Assembly: GCA_025935595.1 (NCBI GenBank) | Contig: JAICUZ010000175.1 | Coordinates: 1 to 5,731, forward strand | Direction: 5' to 3' | From: Burkholderiales bacterium | Lineage (GTDB): Bacteria; Actinomycetota; Thermoleophilia; Gaiellales; Gaiellaceae | Length of the DNA: 5,731 bases | Part shown: piece after piece, positions 5,140 through 5,731 of the stretch | How the letters are laid out: the number at the start of each line of letters is the position of its first letter | Position numbering within the stretch: the first letter of the stretch is position 1 | Position numbers and translations under genes: made by a program | Notes under the pieces: model-generated | Database searches by the model: none | The model's input: only the letters and a program-made list of their open reading frames with translations | What the model was told of the DNA's origin: nothing

Positions 5140-5731
5140 TGACGGTCCTCGACCGGATCTCGATCCACGGCTACCGCGGCGCGCGCGACGTCGAGCTCGA
5201 GCCCGGTGCAGTGTGTGTGCTCGTCGGCGAGTCGTCGTCCGGCAAGTCGACCGTTCTCGCAGCGGTCTGGACGCTACTCGAGGCGGCCGCTCCGATGCCG
5301 ACCGTCGCCGACGTCTCGCACGGATACACGCGCATCCATGTCGAGGCGGATGCCGGCGGCCGGACGCTGTTCCTCGACTCGAAGCCCCCCGGGACGCTCA
5401 ACCTGAACCGCGAGGGGGCGCCGCCGACGCTCTTCTTTCCCGCGAACCTTCGCGTCACGTCACTCCTCGCGCCGACCGGCAGGCACGCCAAGCGTGCCGT
5501 GTCCGTCGTCGAGGAGCGGCGCACCGAGGACGGCGGGCTGTCGCTCGTCCGAGCGATCGCGGCGCTCGCCGACGCGCGCATCCGAGGGCACGTGATCCTG
5601 ATCGAGGAGCCTGAGCTCTACCTGAGCCCGCCCTCGCAGCGTCACCTGCACACCCAGCTGCACCGGCTGGCCGCCCGCGGCCGCAACCAGGTGCTGTACT
5701 CGACCCACTCGCCGGTGTTCCTCGGCGTCGA
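5139..5731 (+). CDS. AAA ATPase, OLD/RecF/ABC-like (partial, C-terminus beyond the window)
   Basis: The first 197 residues of an ABC-class AAA ATPase (AAA_15/AAA_21/OLD-like); the end is beyond the right edge. Seen: an opening strand LDRISIHGYRGARDVELEPG (4-23) typical of RecF/OLD/SMC-type ATPases, Walker A GESSSGKST (30-38), a possible signature region EDGGLSLVRAIAAL (130-143) without canonical LSGGQ, Walker B VILIEEPELYLSP (152-164), and the H-loop YSTHSPVFL (187-195). Only about 90 residues separate Walker A from the signature region, so there is no long coiled coil or large insert. These ATPases occur in DNA repair, in phage defence (OLD nucleases carry a C-terminal TOPRIM domain) and in uncharacterised roles; the deciding C-terminus is not visible. 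The GTG start shares one base with the proline dehydrogenase stop (TAGTG), so it is probably made by termination-reinitiation. Any link to proline metabolism is unproven. Confidence 0.85.
   Translation, partial: MTVLDRISIHGYRGARDVELEPGAVCVLVGESSSGKSTVLAAVWTLLEAAAPMPTVADVSHGYTRIHVEADAGGRTLFLDSKPPGTLNLNREGAPPTLFFPANLRVTSLLAPTGRHAKRAVSVVEERRTEDGGLSLVRAIAALADARIRGHVILIEEPELYLSPPSQRHLHTQLHRLAARGRNQVLYSTHSPVFLGV

Noticed and set aside
1..5731. Defence island, prophage, integrative element or CRISPR
   Set aside because: Only one ATPase of ambiguous type is present; no nuclease, integrase, transposase, repeat-spacer array or tRNA-like attachment site is visible.

Overview
The window is about two-thirds G+C, almost wholly coding, and uses GTG for most starts. 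With the protein families present (a MSMEG_1061-type flavin protein, an actinobacterial-type arylsulfotransferase and a monofunctional proline dehydrogenase), this suggests a high-GC actinobacterium, possibly a Thermoleophilia/Gaiella-like soil lineage. The lineage is inference from composition and protein style; there is no marker gene.

Left part, minus strand (1-1138): two genes read leftward, an alpha/beta hydrolase of the KANL3/Tex30 type (488-1138) and then a pyridoxamine-5'-phosphate-oxidase-fold flavoprotein that starts inside the hydrolase gene and runs off the left edge (1-540). They overlap by 53 bp.

Right part, plus strand (1183-5731): five genes with little or no space between them look like one transcription unit. 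They are a two-TM protein with an extracytoplasmic domain of unknown function (1183-1926), a probable Tat-exported arylsulfotransferase (1960-3372), a classical alpha/beta hydrolase (3362-4234), a monofunctional proline dehydrogenase (4213-5139), and the N-terminal part of an OLD/RecF-like AAA ATPase cut by the right edge (5139-5731). The last three starts overlap the preceding stops (11, 22 and 1 bp), so translational coupling is likely. The two units diverge from a gap of only 44 bp.

The genes do not form one recognisable pathway. The arylsulfotransferase and the membrane protein act at or outside the membrane. The proline dehydrogenase makes pyrroline-5-carboxylate, but no P5C dehydrogenase is visible here. 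I see no RNA genes, CRISPR, insertion sequences, phage genes or clear terminators, and no gene-free stretch longer than 44 bp. The most interesting point is that the proline dehydrogenase has Ala where the family's substrate-selecting active-site Tyr normally sits, which raises the question of altered specificity (for example toward hydroxyproline). I did not find a convincing new multi-gene system.
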